DNA from: an uncultured Prolixibacteraceae bacterium
GTDB lineage: Bacteria > Bacteroidota > Bacteroidia > Bacteroidales > Prolixibacteraceae
DNA: 64,000 bases
Assembly: GCA_937915865.1 (NCBI GenBank)
Contig: CALGIG010000111.1
Span: 1-64,000, forward strand
Direction of reading: 5' to 3'
Below, piece by piece: positions 49,696 through 59,173 of the stretch (position 1 is its first letter; every line of letters starts with the position of its first letter). The notes under the pieces were generated by a model that did no database searches, was not told the origin of the DNA, and saw only the letters and a list, made by a program, of their open reading frames with translations. Position numbers and translations under genes: made by a program.

Positions 49696-50322
49696 TTACC
49701 GCATTAATGAGTCTTCAAAATTCATTCGGTTCAGAATCGATCGTCCCAGTGTAACCTCATCAGTGTATTCAAGTTCGTCGCCAATAGAAACACCCCTTGC
49801 AAGGGTCGATATTTTAAGGTCGTAGTTTTTCAGTTTCTTATAAATAAAAAAGTTTGTGGTGTCGCCCTCCATTGTTGTGCTTAAGGCAAGAATTATCTCG
49901 TCGGTGTTTCCTTCTTCAACACGTTTAACAAGCGATTCAATTTCCAGGTCAGAAGGTCCGATACCATCCATGGGCGAAATGATTCCACCCAAAACATGAT
50001 ATAACCCTTTGAATTGCTGAGTGTTTTCAATCGACATTACATCTTTAATGTTTTCGACAACGCATATAATTGCAGGATTTCTCGATGAATTTGCGCAGAT
50101 ACTACAAATATCTGTATCTGAAATGTTATGACAAACTTTACAGTGTTTAATTTCATTTCGGAGTTGGACGAGGCTGTTTGCAAAAATTTCTACTTCCTGC
50201 TCATCTTGTTTGAGCAAATGCAAAACAAGACGAAGAGCTGATTTTCGTCCGATGCCCGGAAGTTTTGCAAATTCATTTACTGCATTTTCAAGAAGTCGAG
50301 AAGGAAACCGGTCGATATACAT
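49696..50322 (-). CDS. recR: Recombination protein RecR
   Basis: 208 residues, normal. N-terminal helix-hairpin-helix (KLPGIGRKSALRLVLHLL), the four-cysteine zinc finger (CKVCHNISDTDICSIC), a Toprim domain (ICVVENIKDVMSIENTQQFKGLYHVLGG, in parts) and a C-terminal Walker B-like LARGVSIGDELEY. It acts with RecF/RecO in loading RecA at gaps. The stop overlaps nothing, but the next gene starts with the following base. Coupling of a DNA repair gene with a glycosyltransferase is probably chance or a shared promoter. Confidence 0.95.
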   Translation of the reverse strand: MYIDRFPSRLLENAVNEFAKLPGIGRKSALRLVLHLLKQDEQEVEIFANSLVQLRNEIKHCKVCHNISDTDICSICANSSRNPAIICVVENIKDVMSIENTQQFKGLYHVLGGIISPMDGIGPSDLEIESLVKRVEEGNTDEIILALSTTMEGDTTNFFIYKKLKNYDLKISTLARGVSIGDELEYTDEVTLGRSILNRMNFEDSLMR

Positions 50323-50395
50323 AGATCGAATTTTTTACAGCCCAAATTTAATCAGCGATTTTGAAAATTCGGAACTCGTGTATTTTTTTACTGAC

Positions 50396-52993
50396 TTATT
50401 TCATCAGGTATTTGGCTACAGTGGAAAGTACATCATCCATACGTATTGGTTTTACCAATACTTCGTTGCAGCCCGATTCGAGGCATTTTTGTTTGTCTTC
50501 GGCCATGGCATAGGCTGTTTGAGCAATAATTGGTAAATCATGGTTGCTTTTTCGTATTTGTTGCGTAGCATCATAACCATTGATTTCAGGAAGTTGTATA
50601 TCCATTAAGATAAGATCAATCTTCGAAGTTTGATAAAGCTTCAATACGTCTATGCCATCTTTGGCCCAAACGATGTTTGCTCCTGCTTTATGTAAGATGC
50701 TGTATAAATACTCATAATTATTTGGAGTATCTTCAGCAATCATGATTGTAAAATCTTTAAAATTATACAGTGGCGATTGGGATGGTTTGGAATTGGCTGT
50801 TTTGACCATCGGAATTTTTATTTTATCGTATGGAATGGTTAGCAGGAATGTACTGCCTTCTTCTTCAATTGATTGTACAGTAATGTCGCCACCAAGTAAA
50901 ATGGCCAGGTCTTTGCATATCGATAAGCCAAGTCCTGATCCGGAATGGTCGTATTTGCTATTATTTTCGGATTGAGTGAAGCGTTTAAATATGTTTTTCA
51001 TTTCAGAAGGTGAAATACCTTTTCCTGTATCCGATACATAAAATTGAATTTTACTTTCACTTATTATTTGGTACCCAATTTCTATGTGCCCGCGTTCGGT
51101 GTGCCGTAAGGCGTTGATGAATAGATTGTTGATTATTTGTTTTAATCGGTGTGTATCGGTGAAAATTACATTGTGGTGTGCCTCTGTTGGGATATGAAAT
51201 ATCAGGTTGAGATTCGTTTTATCTCTTCGTTTCAGAAAGTTATTGTAGGTAAGTTCTAATTCAGTAAAAAGTTCATTAAGCGCACAAGCTTCTTTTCTAA
51301 GTTTTAGTTCGTTAGCTTCAATTTTCGAAATGTCAATAATATCGTCAATAAGGCGAAGTAAGGATTGACTGTTTTCTTCAATAATCTCCGAATACTTTTT
51401 TCTTTTTTGTTGAGAGAGGTTTTCATTTTTCAAAAGTTCGGTGAAACCAATAATCGAATTTATAGGAGTACGAATTTCATGACTCATGTTGGCAATAAAA
51501 TTATTTTTGTAATTGTTTGCCAGTTCTGCGTCTTGCTTGGCTTTTTTAAGGTCTTTTTCAATTTTTTTCAGGTAAGATATATTTTCAGCAATCTTAACGT
51601 AATGGGTTATAGTCCCAAAAGCATTTTTAATTGGTGAGATACTGGCTAGTTCCCAAAAGAATTCTCCGGTTTTCTTCCGGTTTTTAAATTCGCCTTGCCA
51701 TTCGTTTCCTGAGCTTATAGTCTTCCAGAGTTTTTCATAAAATGCCTGGGATTGAAATCCTGATTTCAAAATGCTGGGTTTTTTTCCTAGTATCTCCTGG
51801 TCTCTCCACCCGGTTATTTTGCAAAATGCAGGATTGAAAAATTCAATATACCCGTTTTTATCAGTAATAAGAACCGATATTGGGCTTTGCATAATGGCCT
51901 GATAAAGCTTTTTAAATTCATTTTCCGATTTCTTTTCTTCTGTAATATCACGATGTGTTCCAAGCATGCGTATAATTTGTCCGTTCTCATCTCTCATCGC
52001 CGTTGCCCGGCTCCTTATCCAAATGTAGTAACCGTTTTTATGCTTCATTCTGAATTCTGCTTCATAGATTCTTCGGTCACTTTTCATGAAATTATCGATA
52101 AATAAAATCATTCTGTCCTTATCTTCAGGATGTAGAAGATTTTCCCAAACCAGAATATTATCCTGAATCTCGTCAGGATAATACCCAAGTATAGCTTTCC
52201 ATTTCTTTGAATAAAAAGTTTTCCCTGTTAGTACAAAAAAATCCCAAACTCCAAGATCGGCAGCTTCCATGGCCATTTCGTAGCGTTTTTCGCTTTCAAT
52301 TAGTTTCGCTTCAATGTCTTTTTGTTCGTTAATGTTCCGAAGTATGAGTAAAACAGTTTGAGCGTTTTCGGTAGAACTAGCTTCAAATGCGGTGGATAAT
52401 TTCCACCAGTTATGAGATTCGTTTTTTGGAATAACAAGTTCTGCCGATTTCCTTTCATGATTATGGAATGTGGATAGTACTAGTTTGGAAATGTACTCTG
52501 AATTATCCCCAAAAAGCTGGCTCTCATTTATTGTTTTGAGCAATATGTTGGTCGAATTGTATGCAAATGCTTTGTTAAAATTTCCTGACACATAAACGAT
52601 TTGCAAATTACGGTCAACCCTGATAAGTATTTCATTAAGTTTTTCAGGAAGGGTTTTTTCCACTATCTTTTGAGATTGGGAAAACTCCTGAAAACTCAGG
52701 ATTGTATTTCCTGAATTTAGTGGTGTAATAGAAAGAATCAGTTGACTTTTTTTTCGGTTAAACACCAAATTGTGAATAGATTTTGACTTTAACGCTGTTA
52801 GCACCTCTTCTTCGAAAAATTGTCTAATCTTATTTTTTAATTTTTCGATTAATTCGCTTATATGTTGGTTTTTATCGAGTTGCTCTTTTCTTAATATCAG
52901 GTTTACTTGACCCGAAAATTCTTCTATTTCCAGGTTTTTGTTAAGTATTATATATCCTGAAAGTGATTGCGTTGCATCAAAAAAAAGAAACAT
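50396..52993 (-). CDS. PAS-rich hybrid sensor histidine kinase with receiver
   Basis: 865 residues, no membrane segment, so cytoplasmic. About three PAS domains (the clearest at about 235-350, KRYEMAMEAADLGVWDFFVL, and 355-475, FKKLYQAIMQSPISVLITDK, with PAC tails) precede HisKA (FIANMSHEIRTPINSIIGF), HATPase_c (NLFINALRHTERG, DTGKGIS, GSGLGLS) and a C-terminal receiver (IMIAEDTPNNYEYLYS, phospho-acceptor in IDLILMDIQLPE, K in VLVKPIRM). It should be a phosphorelay kinase whose final partner (HPt and regulator) is elsewhere. It is followed by the acyl-CoA ligase gene upstream on the same strand, with a 137-bp gap. Confidence 0.9.
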   Translation of the reverse strand: MFLFFDATQSLSGYIILNKNLEIEEFSGQVNLILRKEQLDKNQHISELIEKLKNKIRQFFEEEVLTALKSKSIHNLVFNRKKSQLILSITPLNSGNTILSFQEFSQSQKIVEKTLPEKLNEILIRVDRNLQIVYVSGNFNKAFAYNSTNILLKTINESQLFGDNSEYISKLVLSTFHNHERKSAELVIPKNESHNWWKLSTAFEASSTENAQTVLLILRNINEQKDIEAKLIESEKRYEMAMEAADLGVWDFFVLTGKTFYSKKWKAILGYYPDEIQDNILVWENLLHPEDKDRMILFIDNFMKSDRRIYEAEFRMKHKNGYYIWIRSRATAMRDENGQIIRMLGTHRDITEEKKSENEFKKLYQAIMQSPISVLITDKNGYIEFFNPAFCKITGWRDQEILGKKPSILKSGFQSQAFYEKLWKTISSGNEWQGEFKNRKKTGEFFWELASISPIKNAFGTITHYVKIAENISYLKKIEKDLKKAKQDAELANNYKNNFIANMSHEIRTPINSIIGFTELLKNENLSQQKRKKYSEIIEENSQSLLRLIDDIIDISKIEANELKLRKEACALNELFTELELTYNNFLKRRDKTNLNLIFHIPTEAHHNVIFTDTHRLKQIINNLFINALRHTERGHIEIGYQIISESKIQFYVSDTGKGISPSEMKNIFKRFTQSENNSKYDHSGSGLGLSICKDLAILLGGDITVQSIEEEGSTFLLTIPYDKIKIPMVKTANSKPSQSPLYNFKDFTIMIAEDTPNNYEYLYSILHKAGANIVWAKDGIDVLKLYQTSKIDLILMDIQLPEINGYDATQQIRKSNHDLPIIAQTAYAMAEDKQKCLESGCNEVLVKPIRMDDVLSTVAKYLMK

Positions 52994-53130
52994 GGCCTAG
53001 ATTTTTACTACTTTAAATTTAAAAAAAATAATACCTTAAAACATAATAGTTTGATATTTTTCTGTTAAAGGAAATCAAAGTACTAAAACATCCATAGGTT
53101 GCTTATTTCAACTTACTTTAAAATGACCTG

Positions 53131-54753
53131 TTAATAGAGAAACCGTTTTATTTTTTGAGTTGGAGTTTTTTCAAACGGAATTGGCTGTAATACAATTTTT
53201 TGAATTTGAGAGAACTTGTTAAGTTCGATATTAACTTTTGCCTGTATTTCTTTCAAAATTTCTTCGGTTTTCTCGTTCAGGTAAGATACCGCTTCTGATT
53301 TCATAAACTGATATTTCTTCTCAAGTTCTTCCATGTTAAGATGTACCATGGCTACCAGCCTACCCTTTTTTTCAATCACCAACGATTCAACAACATATTC
53401 CATCCGGTTGATCAGCGATTCTATTTCTTCAGGATAGATATTTTCACCACTCGATCCAATAATCATATTTTTTAAGCGGCCTTTGATGTAAAGGTTCCCA
53501 TCTTTATCAAAACATCCCAAATCACCAGTTTTGAGCCATCCATCGGAAGTAAACGCATTTTGGGTTAGTTCTGGCTCTTTGTAGTAGCCAAGCATTACAT
53601 TCTCTCCTTTACCTTGTATTTCGCCAAGCCCGGTTGCCGGATCAGCATGGGCAATTCTAATTTTAACTCCTTCCACGGGATGCCCTGTTGATAAAAATCG
53701 TGTTTTCCCTACTCCGGCCCCTGCCAGTAAGGGAGACGATTCGGTCATTCCATAACCAATAGCCAACGGGAAACCACCTTCCATGAGGAACCGTTCTACA
53801 TTGTTGTCGAGTTTGGCACCACCAACTCCAAAAAATTTCAATTCGCCACCAAATGTACTTAATAATTTTTTTGAAGCCGATTTGTGTATTAGTTTCCTCC
53901 CCACAGAGGTTTTATACAAATTTCTGGTAACAAATTTTTTGTTGATTTCTGAAAGAATTTTTGATTTGTAAATTTTTTCAATAATCAGAGGAACAACAAG
54001 CATTATTGTTGGTTTAACTTGTTGTAAGGCTGTGAGTAATATTGATGCAACCGGTGGTTTTCGCAGATAATAGATCGTTGCGCCATATTTTACAGGCATA
54101 ATCAATCCAAGTGTATTTTCGAAAGTATGAGATAACGGTAGAACTGACAAAAACCTGTCTCCAGGGACAATTTCCTGGATAATAAAACTTTGCTGTGCTG
54201 TCCATACAATGTTTTTGTGCGATAGCATAACTCCTTTCGACTTGCCTGTTGTGCCCGAAGTATAAATAATAGAACAAATATCGTTTTCTTTAATATCTTC
54301 ATACTCAAAATCTGCTACAGCAATATGTTGTTTCGCCAGAGAATTCGCCAATTCAAAATTTTCAATATGAATCGTCGGTATTTGAATATCCTGATCTAAT
54401 TTCTGGCGGAGTGTTTCTGAAACGAAAATGGCTGATACTTCGGCGTGTTCAAGGATGTTTTTGATTTCGGTTGGATGAAAATCCGGGAGAATTGGCACTA
54501 CAACTGCTCCAATAATGGTGGTCGCAAAAAAAGCTATTCCCCATTGGGGCATATTTAAACTCAGAATGGCTACTTTATCACCTTTTTTTATTTTTATTGC
54601 CTGAAGCTGCAATGCAACTTTCTTTACTTCTAATTCAAGTTGACCATAAGTGAGATTTCCCTCACCAACAAATACCAGCGATTGATAATCTGCAAAATCT
54701 TTAAAACTAGCCTGCAACATAGCAGGAATCGTTAATACCTCTAATCTCTTCAT
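53131..54753 (-). CDS. AMP-dependent acyl-CoA synthetase
   Basis: 540 residues. ANL superfamily motifs: the P-loop IIYTSGTTGKSKGVMLSHKN near 165-185, GYGMTESSPLLAGA near 340, GWLKTGDLGCFDKDGNLYIKGR near 410-430, and the final lysine in KTPTQKIKRFL. It activates a fatty acid or related carboxylate as acyl-AMP and then forms the CoA thioester. The chain length is not readable, but the FadD/long-chain class is likely. It has no operon neighbours; the 377-bp space to the hybrid kinase's start is on the same strand, with a separate promoter likely. Confidence 0.9.
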   Translation of the reverse strand: MKRLEVLTIPAMLQASFKDFADYQSLVFVGEGNLTYGQLELEVKKVALQLQAIKIKKGDKVAILSLNMPQWGIAFFATTIIGAVVVPILPDFHPTEIKNILEHAEVSAIFVSETLRQKLDQDIQIPTIHIENFELANSLAKQHIAVADFEYEDIKENDICSIIYTSGTTGKSKGVMLSHKNIVWTAQQSFIIQEIVPGDRFLSVLPLSHTFENTLGLIMPVKYGATIYYLRKPPVASILLTALQQVKPTIMLVVPLIIEKIYKSKILSEINKKFVTRNLYKTSVGRKLIHKSASKKLLSTFGGELKFFGVGGAKLDNNVERFLMEGGFPLAIGYGMTESSPLLAGAGVGKTRFLSTGHPVEGVKIRIAHADPATGLGEIQGKGENVMLGYYKEPELTQNAFTSDGWLKTGDLGCFDKDGNLYIKGRLKNMIIGSSGENIYPEEIESLINRMEYVVESLVIEKKGRLVAMVHLNMEELEKKYQFMKSEAVSYLNEKTEEILKEIQAKVNIELNKFSQIQKIVLQPIPFEKTPTQKIKRFLY

Positions 54754-55011
54754 CCTGAGTTTTTAAATTGCTGACATCCAAACAAATTTTGTTTCAAAAG
54801 TATTAAAATGTTCTTTACAACATCAATTGATTAACACTTATTAGTATTATTCAGTAGGAAAATAGCCTGGTTTTAGCTGTCGGTTTTGAATTCTGGAATT
54901 ATTTCGTCGGAGTTTTTGGTGATTCTCCGGAATATAGTTTGTTCCTTTATAAATATTAGTTTTTTATCTTAAAATCTGCGCATTAGCATTTCCCTCTTTT
55001 TTGAGTGTCTC

Positions 55012-55080
55012 AACGAAATGGAATAGCCATTTCGTTATTTTAGGTTTGGATGAGCTTTTGCTCTTATGGCTATTCCATTT
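55012..55080. promoter_or_regulatory. Overlapping alternative hairpins
   Basis: Two hairpins compete for the same bases. The first is AACGAAATGG (55012-55021) with CCATTTCGTT (55027-55036). The second is AAATGGAATAGCCAT (55016-55030) with 55066-55080, a perfect 15-bp stem followed by a T-rich tract. A smaller GAGC/GCTC hairpin lies in the loop. The structure sits about 95 bp upstream of the HD-domain gene. The rest of the 54754-55175 gap holds nothing I recognise. Confidence 0.55.
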
Positions 55081-55175
55081 TATTTGTTTTGTCAACAATA
55101 CTTTAATGTAAATTGTGAAATAAATTGACTGTTTTATTCTTCAAACGCTTTTTGTTGATGTAACTTTGAGACTAA

Positions 55176-55835
55176 ATGAATGAAGAAGAAATCATAAAGA
55201 AAACGACCCATTACATCGAAAGTGTTTTTCGATTGGAAGGTAGCGGTCATGATTGGTTTCACGTCGTCAGGGTTCGCAATATGGCATTAAGAATCGGAAA
55301 GCTTGAAGTTTGCGATTTGTTTGTTGTTGAAATGGCAGCTTTGCTTCATGATTTGGATGATTGGAAATTAATTGATTCGAATGCAAATAATGGGGATAAA
55401 GGGAATAAAGCAGAAAATTGGTTAAAGCGGAACAGCATTCCTGTAAATATTTCTGACCATATATTAAGCGTTGTTGATGAAGTTTCGTTTAAAGGTGCTG
55501 GGATTGCAACGCCGGTAAGTACAAAAGAATCGGCAATTGTGCAGGACGCCGACAGGCTCGACGCTATTGGTGCTATTGGTATAGCCCGTACTTTTTCTTA
55601 TGGTGGATACAAAAACCGTTTGATTTATGATCCCTCGGTATTACCTGTTTCTCACCATAGTTTTGAGGAATATAAAAGTAATAATGCTCCAACAATCAAT
55701 CATTTTTACGAAAAATTATTGTTGCTGAAAGATAGAATGAATACCGAAACAGCTAAAAATATTGCGGAAAAAAGACATAAATTTATGGCAGGCTATTTAG
55801 ACCAGTTTTTTGATGAGTGGGAAGCCATAAAATAA
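55176..55835 (+). CDS. HD-domain phosphohydrolase
   Basis: 219 residues, in the YedJ/YpgQ size class. HD-domain residues are visible: SGHDWFHVVRVRNMAL gives H and the HD-type DW, LLHDLDDWK gives the metal-binding HD pair, and QDADRLDAIGAIG gives the final D. It should be a metal-dependent phosphohydrolase acting on nucleotides or similar small phosphates in the cytoplasm; the substrate is not known. It is followed by the VOC protein gene after a 26-bp gap, so the two are probably in one transcript. The bistable hairpin region upstream may control it. Confidence 0.88.
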   Translation: MNEEEIIKKTTHYIESVFRLEGSGHDWFHVVRVRNMALRIGKLEVCDLFVVEMAALLHDLDDWKLIDSNANNGDKGNKAENWLKRNSIPVNISDHILSVVDEVSFKGAGIATPVSTKESAIVQDADRLDAIGAIGIARTFSYGGYKNRLIYDPSVLPVSHHSFEEYKSNNAPTINHFYEKLLLLKDRMNTETAKNIAEKRHKFMAGYLDQFFDEWEAIK

Positions 55836-55861
55836 AAAAAACTTCAAAAAACATTTAAGCT

Positions 55862-56251
55862 ATGAAAATTGAACATATTGCAATTTGGACAAGAGATTTG
55901 GAAGGCATGCGTAATTTTTATACGCATTACTTTAGCGCCATGTCGGGATCGGCTTATTTCAACCATTCTAAAGAATTTCGTTCATATTTTTTGACATTTG
56001 AAAGTAGCGCCAGGCTCGAATTGATGGAAATGCCTACTGTTGTTAACAGTAAAAATGATTACAGGAAACATTATATTGGCATGGCTCACCTGGCATTTAA
56101 AGTTGGATCGCGTGAACGTGTCGATCAGATTACTGAAATGTTACATCAGGATGGATTTGAAGTCATCAGTTGGGGACGAATGACTGGTGACGGATATTAT
56201 GAAAGTGCTGTCTTTGATCCTGAAAAGAATCGGGTTGAAATTATGGCATAA
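55862..56251 (+). CDS. VOC (glyoxalase/dioxygenase-fold) family protein
   Basis: 129 residues, the usual single-domain size. The paired beta-alpha-beta-beta-beta modules of the vicinal oxygen chelate fold can be seen: KIEHIAIWTRDLEGMRNFYTHYF, the second module MAHLAFKVGSRERVDQITEML and the C-terminal YYESAVFDPEKNRVEIMA with E metal residue. Members include glyoxalase I, extradiol dioxygenases and resistance proteins; the role here is not readable. The histidine and glutamate metal ligands (H5, E-containing RLELMEM, H in MAHLAF, E in VEIMA) seem present. It is the second gene after the HD hydrolase. Confidence 0.85.
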   Translation: MKIEHIAIWTRDLEGMRNFYTHYFSAMSGSAYFNHSKEFRSYFLTFESSARLELMEMPTVVNSKNDYRKHYIGMAHLAFKVGSRERVDQITEMLHQDGFEVISWGRMTGDGYYESAVFDPEKNRVEIMA

Positions 56252-56273
56252 CAGGCAATAATGTCATTGGGGG

Positions 56274-56300
56274 TTAGTCGTTAAATTTTCTAATGACTAA
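56274..56300. terminator. Hairpin between convergent genes
   Basis: TTAGTCGTTA (56274-56283) pairs with TAATGACTAA (56291-56300) with one mismatch. No strong U-run, so moderate support only. Confidence 0.4.
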
Positions 56301-56310
56301 TCGCTGATGC

Positions 56311-56904
56311 CTATTTACGTTTAGGTCGTTTTTTGTAGTTTTCGGCTGCATATCTGAGCTGTTCGTACCATTCCTCTCCATATTTTCGAATCAATGGTTC
56401 CTTTAGGAAAATGTATAAAGGCAGTTGCTCTTTTAAGCCACATTCCCTGCCTGGTTTGCAAATATCAATTTCCTGGTAATTAACAGCGTCAAAACGTTTG
56501 TATTCGGTTATTCGGATTGGATACAGATGACATGAAACTGGTTTGCGAAAAGATGTTTTTCCCTCCATAAATGCTTTTTCAATAGCACATTTCAGAATGC
56601 CACTTTCTTCAAAAGAAAACACACATTGCCGGTTATTAACCAATGGCGTTACCAAATCGCCATCGAGATCGATAACGGAGAAACCTTGTTTCCGGATTTT
56701 TTCCTTGTTTTTTTCTTCAAGATATGATTCAAATGCAGGGTAAGCTTCCTGCACGGCTTTTACTTCTTCGGGGGTAACTGGTGCTCCAGAGTCACCTTCA
56801 ACACAGCAGGCGCCTTTACATCTCTGAACGTCGCAAAGAAATTTTTTATCAATAATATCAAAGCTTACAATAGTACGGCCAATTTCGAGCATGGGGTAAG
56901 TCAA
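56311..56904 (-). CDS. DUF3109 family protein
   Basis: 197 residues, typical for the family. The diagnostic cysteine cluster CDVQRCKGACCVEGDSGAPV (length 20) is at about 24-43. Further cysteines follow in RQCVFSFEESGILKCAIEKA, KPVSCHLYPIRI and DICKPGRECGLKEQ. The many cysteines imply an iron-sulfur cluster or zinc, as in related YkgJ/CxxCxxCC proteins; the function is unknown. It begins right next to a 14-nt tandem repeat and follows gpmI on the same strand with a 79-bp gap. Confidence 0.88.
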   Translation of the reverse strand: MTYPMLEIGRTIVSFDIIDKKFLCDVQRCKGACCVEGDSGAPVTPEEVKAVQEAYPAFESYLEEKNKEKIRKQGFSVIDLDGDLVTPLVNNRQCVFSFEESGILKCAIEKAFMEGKTSFRKPVSCHLYPIRITEYKRFDAVNYQEIDICKPGRECGLKEQLPLYIFLKEPLIRKYGEEWYEQLRYAAENYKKRPKRK

Positions 56905-56935
56905 AAGTTTAAAGTCAAAAGTTTAAAGTTTAAAG
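56900..56935. repeat. Short tandem repeat
   Basis: Two copies of GTCAAAAGTTTAAA (56900-56913 and 56914-56927) and a partial third (GTTTAAAG) lie at the start of the DUF3109 gene, with an inverted match (ACTTTAAACC...TTAAACTT) just beyond. The overlap is with the first few bases of the gene and its upstream region. Confidence 0.6.
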
Positions 56936-56983
56936 CAGAACTCAACTTTAAACCTTAAACTTCGATCACTAAACAGCTTTTAT

Positions 56984-58516
56984 TTATTTTTCAATCAAAA
57001 CTTTACCAGTCATTTCCGTTGGAATTTCAAGACCCATAATCGAAAGCAGAGTAGGAGCAACATCGGCTAAAATGCCATTGTTGATTTTTACATTCTTGTT
57101 TCCAGAGATATAAATGCATGGAACTGGATTTAATGAGTGTGCTGTATTGGCCGATCCGTCTTCGTTCACAGCATTGTCTGCATTTCCGTGGTCGGCAATA
57201 ATGATGATTTCGTATCCACCTTTCAAAGCTGCTTCAACTACTGCTTTTACGCACCCATCAACTGCGGTTACTGCTTTCGAAATTGCCTCGTAAACGCCAG
57301 TGTGTCCAACCATGTCGCCATTGGCAAAATTCAGACAAACAAAATCAGCAGTTTGGTTTTCCAATTCAGGAACAATCAGGTCGCGAACAAGTGGTGCCGA
57401 CATTTCAGGCTGGAAATCGTAAGTTGGAACCTTAGGCGACGGAGCTAAAAGCCTTTTTTCACCAGGGAATTCTTCTTCGCGGCCACCACTGAAAAAGAAA
57501 GTAACATGCGCATACTTCTCAGTTTCAGCAATGCGGATTTGTTTTAATCCGGCTTTCGAAACTACTTCTCCCATTGTGTTGGTAAGGTTCTCCTTGTCGA
57601 AAATTACATGAATCCCTTTGAAATCAGCTTTATAATTGGTCATGGTATACCATTGCAATGGTATGGTTTTCATGCCAAAATCTGGTAAATCCTGCTGTGT
57701 GAAAGCAATAGTTGTTTGCCGCAGGCGGTCGGTACGGAAGTTGAAGCAAATAACTACGTCATTTTCCTGGATGGTTGCTACTGGTTTGCCATTGTCATCG
57801 ACCATGACAATGGGTTTAATAAATTCGTCGGTAACGCCGGCGTCATACGATTCCTTTATCGATTTCAGAATATCGGTTGACGTAGTGCCTTTCCCTTCAG
57901 TGTATAAGTCGTAAGCCAGTTTCAGGCGGTCCCAGTTTTTATCGCGGTCCATGCCATAATAACGGCCAATGAGTGAGGCAAATTTGCCATTTGTTCCTTG
58001 TAAAGCTTTCAGGTCTTCTTCAACAAAACCATAGCCCGACCGAGGATCGGTGTCGCGTCCGTCGGTTAATCCGTGAATGAAAATATTTTCCAGACCGAAA
58101 TCAGTTCCAATCTGGCAAAGGGCAACCATGTGTGTACTAAGTGCGTGAACCCCGCCAGGACCAATCAAACCGATTAAATGAACGTTTTTTTTGTTCTCTT
58201 TGGCATAACTGAAAGCTTTCACAATTTGTGGTTCGTTCCACAAGGTTTTTTCACGTATAGCTTTGGTAATTTTCACCATATCCTGGTACATAACTCGTCC
58301 GGCGCCAATGTTGAGGTGACCAACTTCGGAGTTTCCCATCTGACCATCGGGTAAACCTACATTTTCGCCACTGGTCAAAAGTTGCGAATGCGGATAATTG
58401 GCATTCAGATAATCCATAAATGGGGTTGGAGCTGTTGCAATTACGTCTCTTTCTGAGCCATCGCCAATTCCCCAACCATCAAGTATCATTAATAGTGCTT
58501 TTTTATACGTTGCCAT
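56984..58516 (-). CDS. gpmI: 2,3-bisphosphoglycerate-independent phosphoglycerate mutase
   Basis: 510 residues, full length. Alkaline-phosphatase-superfamily metal residues are in LMILDGWGIGD, the phosphoserine S63 sits in MGNSEVGHLNIGAGR, and HGLTDGRDTDPRSG is the second conserved block; the C-terminal metal-binding block is IIIADHGNADN followed by NTAHSLNPVP. It interconverts 3- and 2-phosphoglycerate with manganese in glycolysis and gluconeogenesis. It is followed by DUF3109 on the same strand. The region upstream (58517-59173) separates it from the divergent LruC gene. Confidence 0.96.
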   Translation of the reverse strand: MATYKKALLMILDGWGIGDGSERDVIATAPTPFMDYLNANYPHSQLLTSGENVGLPDGQMGNSEVGHLNIGAGRVMYQDMVKITKAIREKTLWNEPQIVKAFSYAKENKKNVHLIGLIGPGGVHALSTHMVALCQIGTDFGLENIFIHGLTDGRDTDPRSGYGFVEEDLKALQGTNGKFASLIGRYYGMDRDKNWDRLKLAYDLYTEGKGTTSTDILKSIKESYDAGVTDEFIKPIVMVDDNGKPVATIQENDVVICFNFRTDRLRQTTIAFTQQDLPDFGMKTIPLQWYTMTNYKADFKGIHVIFDKENLTNTMGEVVSKAGLKQIRIAETEKYAHVTFFFSGGREEEFPGEKRLLAPSPKVPTYDFQPEMSAPLVRDLIVPELENQTADFVCLNFANGDMVGHTGVYEAISKAVTAVDGCVKAVVEAALKGGYEIIIIADHGNADNAVNEDGSANTAHSLNPVPCIYISGNKNVKINNGILADVAPTLLSIMGLEIPTEMTGKVLIEK

Positions 58517-59011
58517 AATTTAGAATCATTTTAAATAGTAAACAAATTTGAAGACAAAAATATCGTTTTTTCAATTGATTTCATCCAAACTTTCAGGTCG
58601 TTTGTGGTGAATTAACAATTTACTTTCATAGAAGTTGCGTATAAGGAAATGAAAACCAAAGTTTGGATAATAGTCATCTGCTGAAGCACTCCTGGAACAT
58701 AAATCCGCTTTTAACTTATTCAGACAGATTTTCATTGTACGAATCTACATCGAAGAACCGATCTTTCCTTGTACAAGCATAGAATAAAAACCTAAGTTGT
58801 AAAGTCGTTGAAACATTTATTATTATCTGGTGTATAAATTCACAATAGTCAGGACATGCCAGACAGGAACAAAAGGAATGGATTTAGTAGGCTCATATAT
58901 CGTTGTTTGAAATTTTAAAATCAATATCTGATTGAATCAAAATCTGAATTTTTAGTCTTAAATTAATACAAGAAATAACCCTATTGGTGAAATAGATTGT
59001 TTTACGGTATG
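58517..59011. other. Gene-free intergenic stretch
   Basis: Nothing in this AT-rich interval supports a gene; a short frame starting MKTKVWIIVIC (58649) stops after 11 codons and could be a worn signal peptide, but there is no further evidence. It leads into the tandem repeats at 59012. Confidence 0.4.
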
Positions 59012-59098
59012 GTTCGCTCAATCAAAATAGGTTTTTGCTAGTTTGCTCAGTGAAAATGAGTGTTTGCTAGTTTGCTCAATCAAATTGTGTGTTTGCTA
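59012..59098. repeat. Three 29-nt tandem repeats upstream of the LruC gene
   Basis: Three contiguous units of exactly 29 nt lie at 59012-59040, 59041-59069 and 59070-59098. Each begins GTT(C/T)GCTCA and ends TTTGCTA, with a more variable, A-rich centre. Six spaced copies of a TTTGCT-like half-site result. They end about 40 nt before the -7 box of the downstream gene, the position of an operator or activator array. They have no spacers, so this is not a CRISPR array. Confidence 0.75.
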
Positions 59099-59138
59099 AT
59101 TGATTGGTTTTTAGCTATATCAAATACAAATAAAAAAA

Positions 59139-59146
59139 TACCTTTG
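59139..59146 (+). promoter_or_regulatory. -7 box (TACCTTTG) for the LruC gene
   Basis: TACCTTTG matches TAnnTTTG, 28 nt before ATG 59174; no -33 match. Confidence 0.45.
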
Positions 59147-59173
59147 TGTCTGAATTTAATAAATTAAAAAGCC

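Noticed and set aside
58755..58766. Third copy of the GATCCGATCTTT hairpin core
   Set aside because: Only CCGATCTTT is present and no facing arm exists, so it is not a hairpin.
59012..59098. CRISPR-like repeat array
   Set aside because: Units are contiguous with no unique spacers, and no cas gene is nearby.
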